Shown: piece by piece, positions 45,680-56,914 of the stretch
How positions within the stretch are numbered: the first letter of the stretch is position 1
Layout: the number at the start of each line of letters is the position of its first letter
Assembly: GCA_014526335.1 (NCBI GenBank)
Contig: JACTAT010000027.1
Location: 1,741,685 to 1,805,684, forward strand
Source: Chrysaora quinquecirrha
Taxonomy: Eukaryota; Cnidaria; Scyphozoa; Semaeostomeae; Pelagiidae
DNA: 64,000 nucleotides
Direction of reading: 5' to 3'
Program-made: the position numbers and the translations under genes
The notes under the pieces: model-generated
The model's input: only the letters and a program-made list of their open reading frames with translations
Databases searched by the model: none
What the model was told of the DNA's origin: nothing

Positions 45680-47320
45680 GGGAACCTAAGAAGCTCTGCA
45701 AGAAACGTTCGGCATGTCAAAAGGGCCAAAACCTGGGACCCTACTACAATTGGCTGGCAAACGTTTCTTACGAAAAGAACTTTTAAGAACTTGTGCAGAT
45801 ATTTAATGATGATGGTGATGATGACGATGACGACGATGAGTTTTGAATGATCTTAGCAAAACGTTTATTGCTGAGTTTCTGTGTCACAATCAGAATTGCC
45901 TAATAAAGACGGTTTCTACGAGACGATTTTCAAGACGGTCGTTAGTAGAGTTTGTGACCACGCATGCGCAGTTGCGATTTTTTTATCTCTGCATCGAAAA
46001 ATATCGCTGGACGGAAAGTAGTTTCAACTTTTCATCAAACGATTTTGTTCGCCAAGCATCTCATTTCAAGTTTCATTTAACTTCTCACTCTTCTATTGTC
46101 TTTTTCGGCCGTGGAACTACAGTAAGCGGAGATTGACAGAACTTTTTCGCAGCGAAATTTTGACTTTTGTTGTGAAAATCGTCTAGTGGAGATCGTCCTT
46201 AATTGAAACACCAGTACCATGACAGATATATTGTTTCAATGTTTAGCTTTTTATGAGTTGAAAAAAGTCAAGATGATATAAATTTGGCAGTTTGTTTTTT
46301 GAATCCCTTCGTTATGTGAGGTAACTGGCACATGTAATAAGTCTGACTGTCAACTCCGTATACTTTGCATCGCCTAAGGCGTCGTTTAATTAGAATGTTA
46401 AAAAATAAGTTTATTAAAATCTGGATATAATCCTGTTAAAGTATTTGAAAACCACAGATAATATTAATTGATAGCCTGAAAACATGAAAATCGAAACTGT
46501 TTTAGGGAGATTCACAAATGGGACAATGCCATACACAGCTAGGATGACGTAATCGCCAGAATTTCGAATATCAAAAGAAGCGGGAAAATAACTAGTGCCC
46601 AACCTCCTTTTCTGTTCGTGACGTCAACTTAACATGTCAAGTCCTGTTGCTGCTCTGAACTTTGCGCTTGACTGTTTATACTTGAATACTGCATACATTA
46701 TGCATGAATTACCAAAGCGTTAATTATAACTACATAATTAGTCGTTTTAATAGAAGTAGACATGTTATGTAAATTTGGTTTTCTTAGGCAGGTGGCTGTT
46801 GATGACTGTTTGAAAAATTTTCCTTTATCACGAAGTTGAAATATTACCTGGGGGCCTAAAAGCAAAGTAGTCAATGAAAGTAGTCACAAGCGGCAAAGCG
46901 TGCGATTTTTCACCTGTTCTGTCGACGCGATACACCTAAATCTCTTGTGCTCTGAGAAACCCTGAGGTGGCTACACGCTCCGACAAAAATGCCGCCACAG
47001 AAGTTCTGCGACAATCAACTTGCGCGATAAGAAGAATGGGTCCTAGAAAACTTCCAGGAAAGGGCGGGAAAACAATCAGTGTTTTGCGTTGTCAATGCAT
47101 GCGCAAACAGCTACACGCTTATTAGCGACAAGTCAAAACATGCCGCAAAAAGTCCTACCAAATCAATGTTCTGCGACCGTGTTTCCTCAGGTCACGGAAC
47201 ATTTTGTTCGAAAATCGATCTCTTGCTGCACGTCCGACTATTAGTTTTCACGGTCGCAGCGACAATTTTTTATCATGTCCTGTCGCAAGAAATTCTTGAG
47301 CTGAAGAAGAATCCATAATA
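45680..47320. other. No gene recognised
   Basis: A short (GATGAC)n run at about 45808-45840. The stretch 46900-47280 is richer in CG and contains repeated GTCGC/GCGAC words, possibly a decayed transposon. No exon is supported. Confidence 0.35.
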
Positions 47321-47324
47321 AAAT

Positions 47325-47807
47325 GCGCGCAGTTTTTTATATAAGCAACCGCTTTTAAGCAACCAAGATGTGGAAGGCCTAAAACTTTAAGCAACGTATA
47401 GTAAGTACCACAGCAAAAAACCTAAGCAACTTTTCAATGTTTTGATAATTTATATCACTGCAAACAATCGAGGATTGATCAGCGTAGAAGCTATTTCCAT
47501 TCATTTGTCGTCAAAACTCGCATATCAACGGAGTGTTTCTTGTAAAGTGAGGGATTTTTATTGGGGGGTTTCTGTTTAACTTTCAATACAAGGTCTCTAA
47601 TGGTAACAATATCAGCAGGAGAAATGATTCAAGTCATTTTAAATGTGCAATGTTAAATTTGGCTGTTTTTTGTTTTCTAGCCTCTATGCAGTTAAAATTA
47701 AGCAACAACTGAGCATTTTTTGCTACTAAAAGGTGGCCATAAAAGGTCCAAAAATAAGCAACTTTTTAAGTAGGGCCGAGGGAAGTTGCTTATCCAAAAA
47801 CTGCGTG
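47325..47807. mobile_element. Foldback MITE, AAGCAAC type
   Basis: Ends GCGCAGTTTTTTATATAAGC and CCAAAAACTGCGTG followed by TA. The repeated internal word is TAAGCAAC, a fifth keyword variant on the same plan. The left boundary is approximate. Confidence 0.7.
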
Positions 47808-48187
47808 TACTTTTTTAGGCTTCACTAGGTTTGATCTTGACTTTTGAGGAGCCCAGCATTATTTTCTGATAAACCATTTTCTTACAATAAATAATACCTG
47901 TATCTGCGACATGTGTGGGAATCGAATCCAACAACCACTAGCAACGACAACTTTTCATTATTACAATTCTATTTTTTTATTCATTTAGTTTCTGTATTAC
48001 AGTCACTCCAGCTGTTCTATTAAAAAGGACGGTTTTCCAGCTCACAAAGTGCGATAGAATTCATTTGTCCAACCAAGTCAACACTACATTGCTTTTTTAA
48101 CTACTGTTTTATATTTTATGTGATTCATATAAAAACAAACCGGTGTTCCTATTACCTTGCAAATTTTCATCGTCATGTTTGTTCTAG

Positions 48188-48221
48188 GTTTGTTGGCAAA
48201 ATGGAGGAACATATTCAATGA
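48188..48221 (+). CDS. Putative terminal coding exon, unidentified gene
   Basis: After acceptor TGTTCTAG the sequence continues the frame of 45033-45156 as FVGKMEEHIQ and a TGA. A GTAAGAC donor at 48285 would place a further intron in the 3' untranslated region. Weak by itself. Confidence 0.25.
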
Positions 48222-48310
48222 AGGACTAAGTTCAATTTGTCAGAGATAAAGTGCTGTGGGCTGGCCGATAGATTTAACCACTAGGTAAGACGTTTTACTC
48301 TTTTTTATAG

Positions 48311-48661
48311 CACGTTTTTTATCAGGACCTTTGGTCTGAGTTGAGGCTTGAGTTCCTTCATTTCTCAACAAAATGAGGCTGAAAGTTTCTAATACTGTTC
48401 CTTGTTGTGAGATGTTTTGAATGCTAAGTTTTCAAGCACGCTCATTTAAACTTTCTTACTCTCGTTTTCTTACTTTACATATAAACGGAGTCTTTGGGAA
48501 GTACGATGGGAAATGTTATTTTGATGCACAAACTGGCTTGTTCTTGAAAACGTTTTTCTTACTTTTTCACCCGAGCCTCGATAGGTCCTTAAAGTTCTTT
48601 TTTGCATGTTTTCAGCCTCCCCAGTTCCTTATAAATAAAGGTTTTCCTTATAAAATACGTG
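48311..48661. mobile_element. Foldback MITE, AAGGAAC type, copy 4
   Basis: Left end CACGTTTTTTATCAGGACC, right end CCTTATAAAATACGTG followed by TA. Most similar to the copy at 24288-24651 (both carry TTGAGGCTTGAGTTCCTT-type words). Confidence 0.75.
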
Positions 48662-48749
48662 TAGTGTACACTCTTTTTTAAGGGACGTCACTCAGACCAA
48701 ACCGTAAAATTGCTTTTATTCCTGCCCTGAGAGCTGAATCTATGAGGAA

Positions 48750-48755
48750 TCTATG

Positions 48756-48805
<50 letters not shown>

Positions 48806-49035
48806 GATCGTGATGATCATGATAATTATGATGATGATGATAATGTTGTTGGTGATGATGATGATGATGATGATGATGTTGATGATCATGAAGATGATGA
48901 TGATAATGATGATCATGATCATGATGGTGATGATCATGATAATTATGATGATGATGATAATTTTGTTGGTGATGATGATGATGATGATGATGTTGATCAT
49001 CATGATCATTAGGATGATAATGTCGGTGATGATGG

Positions 49036-49095
<60 letters not shown>

Positions 49096-49343
49096 CGGCG
49101 ATGATGATGATGATTTCAATGATGATGATAATTATGATGATGATGATAATGTTGTTGGTGATGATGATAATGATGATGATGATGTTGATGATCATGAAGA
49201 TGATGATGAAAATGATGATCATGATGATGATCGTGATGATCATGATAATTATGATGATGATGATAATGTTGTTGGTGATGATGATGATGATGATGATGTT
49301 GATCATCATGATCATTAGGATGATGATGTCGGTGATGATGGTG

Positions 49344-49401
<58 letters not shown>

Positions 49402-49480
49402 CGGCGATGATGATGATGATGATGATGACGGCGATGATGATGATGATTTCAATGATGATGATGATTATGATGATAATAAT
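48750..49480. repeat. Compound (GAT)n array with higher-order repeats
   Basis: 730 bp of GAT-rich simple sequence. The phrase AATTATGATGATGATGATAA recurs at about 48823, 48941, 49131 and 49248, and a GTCGGTGATGATGG phrase twice, so whole blocks were duplicated. A CACTCTTTTTT end at about 48670 and a CTTATAAAAAAAATG at about 49498 suggest it expanded inside an AAGAAAC-type MITE. Open frames in it are artefacts. Confidence 0.85.
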
Positions 49481-49559
49481 GATCGCTCGTCTCTTTCTTA
49501 TAAAAAAAATGATGATTAATGAGAAGAAAGAAACGAGTTTGTACGCAGGCTAGTGCTGC

Positions 49560-50340
49560 AAGTTTTCGGTAACAGGAGCATTTGGTAGCAAACACTTTAC
49601 ATTTACTGTACCTGGTTCACCAAAATTTTTTGACACTTAATGCACTGGCAAAGTGAGGCAGATTTGTTTTCATTTTAGCAGGTCTTAAAATCGCGTTTGA
49701 ATACTTATAAAATGCTTTAAAAGCCATCTCCTAAACACGTATTAATAAGCACAGTTAGAAAAGCGATTTAAAGAGAAAACGGGCTATTCAAGTTTGAAAA
49801 CCAAATTACAAAAAGAAATCAAACATCTGGTGCTTGGACGTCTTTCTTTTCCAACGTTTTAATTAATAAAGCATTTTACAGTGGCTTATACCATTTTTAA
49901 TTATTCATTGGGTCATGTGAATTTTGTAGCCGGGGGCTCTAAGGGCCGGCTTTCACTTCGGTAGTTTCAATCGGCGACTTTCGCGACTTAAGCCGAGTAC
50001 TGCAATATGTTTGCCTAAACCCCCCTTCATTATCGATTTCTAGATCTACCTTTCGTACTTTGCAGTTTGCCGGCTGAAGCCGAGTTTCAGTTTGGTTAAA
50101 CGTCCTCGACTGTTATGTAACTGGTTGCTGATGTAGTGAAATTATTTGAACCCTGGAAGTTAAAACATTTCGCACAAAATTCCGGAGAATATCACCAACT
50201 GGAGCGTAAGTTTATTTACTGTTTTCAATACTTTTTTATTTTTGCTCTTTTATAATGTTTTAAAGCTTGTATCTTCTTCACGGAGAGACCTTAATAAGAG
50301 CCGAGTAGAAGCTATGCAGAAGCGACAATAAACTGCCGAC
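49560..50340. other. No gene recognised
   Basis: AT-rich; no supported exon. A TCGCGACTTAAGCCGAG block at about 49985 and GCCGGCTGAAGCCGAG at about 50069 look like pieces of an old repeat. Confidence 0.35.
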
Positions 50341-50345
50341 CCTTA

Positions 50346-50830
50346 AGACTTAAGGCCCTGGCTAAACGATCAAACATTGTTTGCCAACAAACATTTGAAA
50401 TTTGCATGTCAGAGTGTTTCACCGTTTTGGCTAGATCGCATAAGCTGCGCTGCATTTGATGATGCTGGAGGTGATGAACAGCATAATTCTTTGAGCAAAG
50501 CTGTGAAAGAAGAAGTGTGGTTTTGGCTAGATTTGGCGAGAAGAAGGTTTTGGCTAGATCAAAGAACACTGCTTATCAAAGACTTTTTGCTTGTTTCGAG
50601 GAAAAAATGTTTTTTGGGTCAAGTTTTTGTTTTCAAGCGAGAATGTCTTTGATGTCAAGCAAAAAATGTTTTTGGTGTCTAGCAAAAATCGTTTTGAAGT
50701 TGCGTAGCAAATTCTACTTGTTAAGTGAAATTTTGTGGCGAACTTTATGCCCAAACGGTCAAACATTGCTTGACAAGCAAATCTCAAATGCTGAGCAAAC
50801 AATGTTTGATCGTTTGGCTGGAGCGTAAGA
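50346..50830. mobile_element. Foldback element, GGCTAAACGATCAAACATT family
   Basis: Inverted ends TGGCTAAACGATCAAACATT and AATGTTTGATCGTTTGGCTG. The interior repeats TTTTGGCTAGAT and AAAATGTTTTTGG-type words. No coding capacity; open frames across it are by-products. Confidence 0.7.
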
Positions 50831-51100
50831 CTATTTAGGTTAAGACCCAAACTGAATCAAAGTTATTAAGAAACGCGAGTTATTTGAAGGAGTCATCAAA
50901 ATTTTCTTACCCCAGAAATTACGAGACTATAACTCTCTGCAATTTCAGAAAATTCAGAAACCACGATGCAAGAAACTATTTTTTCAAGAAGCAACTGAAT
51001 TTTTCAGGCTAAGTGCTTTAGTCCCAAAATATTTTTGGTTCCTGGAGTCTCTTAATCTTAATGTTATCTTAAAGATTTTCTGCCAGTGTTTCTGAAATAC

Positions 51101-51651
51101 ACTCTTTTTTTATAAGAAACTAAGATTTTTGGTCAGTACTCAAAGTTTCTTAGTTTTGGGACAAATTTGGTATTGAAAGTTTGTTAGCAGTTTTTAGAAT
51201 CAAAATTTTTAAGTGCCAAAACAGGTAATTGACACTTAAATTCTACAAATAGAAGAAGCAATACAATTCACGTTTACATCAGCTGTTTTTTCTGTAAAAA
51301 TAGACACTTATGGTGCAACAGAAGTTTGTTTTTCGATGCTTTATTTCTAATTCTAAAGATTCTTGAGACCTGCGAGTTTCTTATCATTTTTGGTCGAGTA
51401 CTATCAATCAATCAATCAAAATATAACTTGCTACACAATACAGGAGCGTCGTTATGTATACAATTTAAAATAGTTTTCACTACCTTAGTTACAAAAAACA
51501 AAACAAGCCCAAGTAGAGTAAAATGGGTAAATTGAATATAAAACTAAACTAAAATAGTAATGAGAAATAGAATAGTACTGAAAGTTTCTTAACCAATATT
51601 GATCTCAGTACTGAGTTTCTTATAAATGGGCTTCTTATAAGAAAAAGATTG
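51101..51651. mobile_element. Foldback MITE, AAGAAAC type, copy 3, with nested insertion
   Basis: Begins CACTCTTTTTTTATAAG after TA at 51099-51100, ends GATTG before TA. Same orientation as copy 2. It is longer than its relatives because 171 bp (51403-51573) is inserted. Confidence 0.8.
51403..51573 (-). mobile_element. 5'-truncated LINE 3' end inserted into the MITE
   Basis: The 171-bp insertion begins (ATCA)n on the plus strand, that is a (TGAT)n tail on the minus strand. It is flanked by AGTACT on both sides (51397-51402 and 51574-51579), a target-site duplication. This is typical of a truncated non-LTR element. The clade cannot be told. Confidence 0.7.
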
Positions 51652-51659
51652 TAAAATTT

Positions 51660-52430
51660 CGTTTTGCAAGAAAATCTCAGATTCTTGTCAGATAATACCT
51701 GTTGGTTATGCACGGCCGGCCTATAAGTCTTCCATAGAGCGACTTTCAGCGAGGAAAAAGGAAGTATGGCTTAAGGTTTTCATAAGTATACAAGCGATAG
51801 AGTTTTCCCACGGGTGTTTTAAACGTTGGAGTGTCTAATTGGAAAGAAAAGAGTAAGAGGACGAGACGGGATGGTAATTTCAGGTTTGGAAATTTAGTCG
51901 AGTCGCAACGAGGATTGCCAAAGAGGCAAGGATGCCGGGCAGAATTTGGATGCTTCTGTTGTGAGGCAGTAAGGATCATTGCTCTTCCTTACCCCTATTG
52001 CAGCATCCCCGGGGCTTCGTCCTGTTCTTTTCGTCTAGCATTTCGTAGAGTTGTCGAGCGCTTTTTATTGCCAGGCTCTGCAAACTTCGATTGGAAGTTT
52101 TCTTTCATGTTTGCTGATAATCAGAAAATTCAAAATCTATGATACATTGTGAATAGTCTTTGAGCAGGACAAAATTTTAGAACTTGCTAGAAACAGTGGA
52201 AACATTTTAGGACATACTTAAGAGCTTTCCTCGTCCGACATTAGAGTATGAGCGCCAAATAGGGATAAGAACTTTATAGCTACAATACAACTGAATACAA
52301 CTTTCTACGTCATTTGTGGCTGTATGCTATGTAGAAAATCTTACTAGCTTAAGTAACGGCTAGAAAATCGGGATTTCTGTTAATGTAGCAGGGAATATAT
52401 TACCGAAACTGCTTTTCTGCAGTCATAATG
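51660..52430. other. No gene recognised
   Basis: The open frame 51831-52142 is basic and has no recognisable domain or splice context. Confidence 0.35.
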
Positions 52431-52439
52431 AGTCATAGC

Positions 52440-52885
52440 TCGCCTTTCATCAGATACCCCCTTTGCAACTTATTTTTCATGTTCTATATCAGTAGGCTAA
52501 GGAGATGTTCCAGGGGGGGTGAATCATAAGAGATAAATATTGTATTTGGTGAAACGACTTACATCACATACCCTCTTGCAATTTATTTTCTCATTTTCTA
52601 TATAAGTAGGCTAAGGAGATGTTCCAGGGGGTGTATCGTTAGAGATAAATACCGTATTTTGTTGACTCGCCTTACATCACATACCCCCTAGCAAAGTATC
52701 CTTTCATGTTCTTTACCTGCAGGCTAAGGAGATGTTCCAGGGGGTGTATCGTGAAAGATGAATACAGTATTTTGATGACTCGCCTTACATCACATACCCC
52801 CTAGCAAAGTATCCTTTCATGTTCTTTACCCATAGGCTAAGTAGATGTTCCAGGGGGTGAATCTTGAGAGATAAATACAGTATTT
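52440..52885. repeat. 113-bp tandem repeat, four units
   Basis: GGCTAAGGAGATGTTCCAGG recurs at 52495, 52609 and 52722, and as GGCTAAGTAGATGTTCCAGG at 52835, each preceded by CATCACATACCCCCT or a variant. Units 3 and 4 are most alike. Confidence 0.85.
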
Positions 52886-53068
52886 TGGTGACATATGGTG
52901 GAAACAAGCTGTTCTAATAGTGAATAAAATCGAGCTAAGCATTTTGAAAACAAGATTATTGTTTTGAATCTTATTAAAATATGATCACGCAATATGAAAC
53001 ATCTGTACCTTAATGAAACGATGGGAGAATTTCACCTTTACTACATGCTTTTTGGGGTTTTTTGTATA

Positions 53069-53468
53069 CACGCTTTTTTTTATAAGGAACCACTTTATAA
53101 GGAACCTACATGTAGAAGGCCCGAAAATTTAAAGAACTTATACTACTAAAGAGAAAATCATTAAGGAACTTTGAATGTTGAATACTTTTATCACTGCAAA
53201 TAATCAAGAATTTGAAAGCCGTTTCCATTCATTTACAGTCGAAAATCACATAAATTGTACGTTAAGCATGTATCCAATGTGTCTTTGAGTAGTCTCGAGC
53301 TTTGCTTACATGCAAATGTCTTTGTACGGTAGTCATTAAACTGTATGTGCAGTTAAAATTAAGGAAATATTAAGGAATTTTTGGAACTACGATCGTCTCA
53401 AAAGAGGTAAAAAAAATAAGGAGCTTTAAGAACTAGGCCTTGAGGTAGGTTCCTTATAAAAAAGCGTG
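53069..53468. mobile_element. Foldback MITE, AAGGAAC type, copy 5
   Basis: 400 bp, TA on both sides, ends CACGCTTTTTTTTATAAGG and CCTTATAAAAAAGCGTG. This is the best-preserved member. A second, right-truncated member starts immediately after it (53473-53880). Confidence 0.85.
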
Positions 53469-53472
53469 TATT

Positions 53473-53880
53473 ATAAAGAACCTACCGCAACTCAAGGTCT
53501 GGTTCTAAAGTTCCTTATTTTTGGACATCTTTTGATTAAAATTTAGTACCAAAAGTTGCTTCATAGTTCCTTAATTTCAAGTACATATTTAGTGCAGAAC
53601 ACTTTTATAAAGATACACTTGTATTTAAGCAAAGCTGGAAACTACAAAAGGAAACATTTGATGCATGCAATTTATGTCGAGGGGCATTTCACTCTGCAAA
53701 AAGGCGTACGAGATTCCCATTAAAACAAAAGGACTTTCAAGGGACTTCCGAGAAAACAATAGGACTTCCAGCAAAGGTGTACGAGATTTTCACTGAGTGA
53801 ATTGCCCCTCGATTTATGTGAATTTTGACTAGAAATGAATGGAATTGGCTTCCTAATAGACCGTTTCAATGATCCTGGTC
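53473..53880. mobile_element. Truncated AAGGAAC-type MITE interrupted by an hAT-like MITE
   Basis: Carries AAGAACCTACCGCAACTCAA, AGTTCCTTATTTTTGG and GAATGGAATTGGCTTCC as in the left-to-middle part of the AAGGAAC type. It lacks the right terminus and is split by the element at 53678-53811. Confidence 0.65.
53678..53811. mobile_element. 134-bp hAT-like MITE
   Basis: Terminal inverted repeats CGAGGGGCATTTCACTC and GAGTGAATTGCCCCTCG with an exact 8-bp duplication ATTTATGT on both sides (53670-53677, 53812-53819). An 8-bp duplication points to the hAT superfamily. The interior repeats GGACTTCC-type words. Confidence 0.85.
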
Positions 53881-54089
53881 TTTAAAGGTGGAGGGGATTC
53901 CCTTATTCAGCATGTCTACATTTGCTAGAAAAACGCACCGACCCAGACCTCTTTGAAAAGGCCTATTCTTGTAGACTGATTGCCTGGGTCGTAGTTTCGC
54001 TATTGAATTGAATTGCTGGACGCTCAAGCCAGTTTGAGCGATCTCCTTTTAGTGCTAAGTCGATCACCAGACATCACACGTGCGACAAA

Positions 54090-54450
54090 AAGCGCTGTAT
54101 GGAAATCCGTTTTATGCGAAACGAAATTGCTCCTAAGAACCTTTGTGGCTCATATACGATTCCATTATTTGCGAAGGAGACGTTTTTAACAATTCGAGAA
54201 CTATTGACAAGTTTATGTTTATTGAAAACAAGCATAAAACAAGCTCCTCTCATCAAAACATCGCGGCTCTTTCTATAGAATCATATACATTATTATGCAT
54301 CTAACACAGCTGCCCTGTTTTATTTCTATTTCATTTATTAATCAAATTTACGTCATAGCGAAGTCGTTAAATGTTATCTTTGTACCTTGATCCTGACATA
54401 TGGTATGACTCAAGTCAGATTTGTCCCAAGTCGGTTTCTCGGGCCCTGGC
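54090..54450. repeat. Segmental duplication, copy 1
   Basis: Matches 54955-55294 in direct orientation over about 350 bp (shared GACGTTTTTAACAATTCGAG, AAGTTTATGTTTATTGAAAA and TTTACGTCATAGCGAAGTCG). Both copies are followed by remnants of the GGCCAAACGATCAAACATT foldback. Confidence 0.85.
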
Positions 54451-54954
54451 CAAACGATCAAACATTGTTGGTCCAACATTTCAAATTTGCTTTACAACAA
54501 ATGTTTGACCATTTGGCCACGTCCAAAAACATTGGTGTCCAACACTTTGGAACAACGAAGTTATTGCTAATGCGCAAGCACAAACGCCTTGTTGCTAAGA
54601 AATGTTGCTAGATGCTGAAATGTCGCAAGTTGTTGCAGTTTGTTCAATAAAATAATGTTTTGACAAGCAATGTTGGAATGGCGGCAAAACGATGAAAATA
54701 AGGCAAAATTTGTGCCGTGATGTTTTTGAAAAAATTCAAACATTTTTTGCTTGACGCAAACAAAATATGTTGGACGATTGGTTCCGCCAACTTTTTGGCG
54801 GAGAGGGTCTAGCGTGGCCGCTTTTTTGCCTGAAAACACAATGAGTCCTCGTTTGAGCAGCTTTCTGAAAACAACAACAACTAAAGATGGTAGCTGCGAT
54901 AGTGGGACTCATGTAATGAGTCTAATCGCAAGATGTTACGCGCTAGGAAAAATG

Positions 54955-55294
54955 CACGGAACGGAAATCCGTTTTTATGGGCGAAGCGGAATCGCTCCTA
55001 AAAATCATGCAAATCCCATTATTTTCGTAGGAGACGTTTTTAACAATTCGAGTTCTATTCACAAGTTTATGTTTATTGAAAACAAGCATAAATCAAGCTC
55101 GTCTCATCAAAACATCGTGGCTCTTTCTATAGAACCATATACATTATTATGCATCTATCACAGCTGCCATTGCTTATTTCTATTTCGTTTATTAATCAAA
55201 TTTACGTCATAGCGAAGTCGTTAAACGTTATCTTTGTACCTCATCCCTAACATATGGTATGACTCAAGTTAGATTTGTCCCAAGTCTGTTTCTC
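54955..55294. repeat. Segmental duplication, copy 2
   Basis: Direct copy of 54090-54450, offset about 850 bp. Small differences are scattered evenly. No coding content is recognised in either copy. Confidence 0.85.
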
Positions 55295-55299
55295 GATCT

Positions 55300-56150
55300 C
55301 CTTCTAGGTCATTCATGTCCTCAACCAAAACTGCCAATTATTTGGGATTTGAGATTTGCTTTACAATCAATGTTTGACCGTTCGGACACGTTGAAAACAC
55401 CGCTTGACAAGCAAAACTGTTTAGAAATGTTTTTGAACAACGTAAAAAGCACTTGCTGCTTCTCTCGAGCAGAGAATGTTTGACAAGTTATGTTTTGCGA
55501 GTTACCATACGTTTGGACAGTTTTTTAACAACCAAATTTCAGATGTTTTACGAACAATGTAACAAATTGCTACCAGGGGGGGATTGCTGGGCATAACGGT
55601 CGTCGGGTTTCTGGCATTTTGAGAGCAGTTATTTTTTGCCTTCAAAAAATACGGTTTTACGGTTTTCAATTTTCGATTTCGCTACAGTTTTACGGTTTAA
55701 AGGAAAAAATGTTCGCTTTTACGGTTTTTTGGGTCAAAAATTGGCGGTTTTACGGATTTTTGATCCCTCTCTTGAGCACCTCCCCCCACTACTAAAAAGG
55801 GTTTTCCACAGTGGGGACTTAGTCTGATTTCATCATTGAGACTCAGAATCCAGTAAGTCTTGTTTTGGCGAGTGGAGCAAAGTTTGAATTATAGTCATCA
55901 AAAACTGTTAAGTTAATAAACCAACAATGGTCATTTCAATACTTATCGTAGTCTTATATCAAATTGAGAGTTTTACGTCACTCACTGTCACTGCAGTACT
56001 GTTGCATGTTTTTGTCTTGTGCTAATTCAGTGTGAGCCCAGATAAGCTCCTGGTCATGCTGACGTTATTCGGCCACATTATAGACTTTATCGGAGATCAA
56101 TTATCATGATGAAGACTTTTCAGCTAGAGAATGACCGAGGCTTTATGAAA
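55300..56150. other. No gene recognised; TTTTACGG-rich stretch
   Basis: At 55645-55760 the word TTTTACGG recurs about six times. The remainder has no supported exon. Confidence 0.4.
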
Positions 56151-56154
56151 ATTT

Positions 56155-56910
56155 GATGAAGATCATCGTCATCATCTTCATCGCCATCATCCTCATTATC
56201 ACCATCATCGTCATTATCATGACTGTCGTTTTTGTCGTTGTTTTAATGAAAGATTAGTCATATTCATCATTATCATCGCCATCATCTTTATCAGCTTCAT
56301 CATCATCATCTACAACATCGTCATTATCGTGGTTGTCGCTTTCATCGTCGTTATAAATCAATAAAATCATCTTCATCATTATCATCTTAATCATGATTAG
56401 CATTGTCATTGTCATCATCATTATTATAATCATTACCATCATAATCATCACCATCATCATGAATCATAATCATTATCAGTGTGATCATTACCATCGCTAA
56501 AATCATGATTCAGCATCATCATCATCTTCATCGTCATCAATCTTTATCATCATCATCATGATCGTTGCCATCATTATGATCATTATTGTCGTCAACAACA
56601 TGATCATCATCATGATCGTCATCACCTTAATCACCATTATCATCATGATCATTATTTTCGTCATCATAATGATGATCATTATCCTTATAATCATCATCAT
56701 AATCATCATCATAATCATCGTCAACGTCATCATCATCATCATCATCATTTTTGTCATCTTGATTGTCATCATCTTCATAATCATCATCTAATCGACAGCA
56801 TCACCATCATCATCATGATCATAATCATAATCATCATAATCATAATCATCTATCATAATCATTATGCTCTTCGGGGTGGTTATCATCGTCGTCATAATCA
56901 TTATCATAAA
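56155..56910. repeat. Interrupted (ATC)n simple-sequence tract
   Basis: Third large ATC/GAT tract of the window, more degenerate than those at 4.45 and 48.75 kb. Open frames on both strands are artefacts of the repeat. Confidence 0.85.
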
Positions 56911-56914
56911 ATCC

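Noticed and set aside
48740..49553. 266- and 191-residue poly-Met and poly-Ile open frames
   Set aside because: Products of the GAT array, with no domain, start context or conservation signal.
51831..52142. 103-residue basic open frame
   Set aside because: No domain, no splice context, and the neighbouring sequence is repeat-derived.
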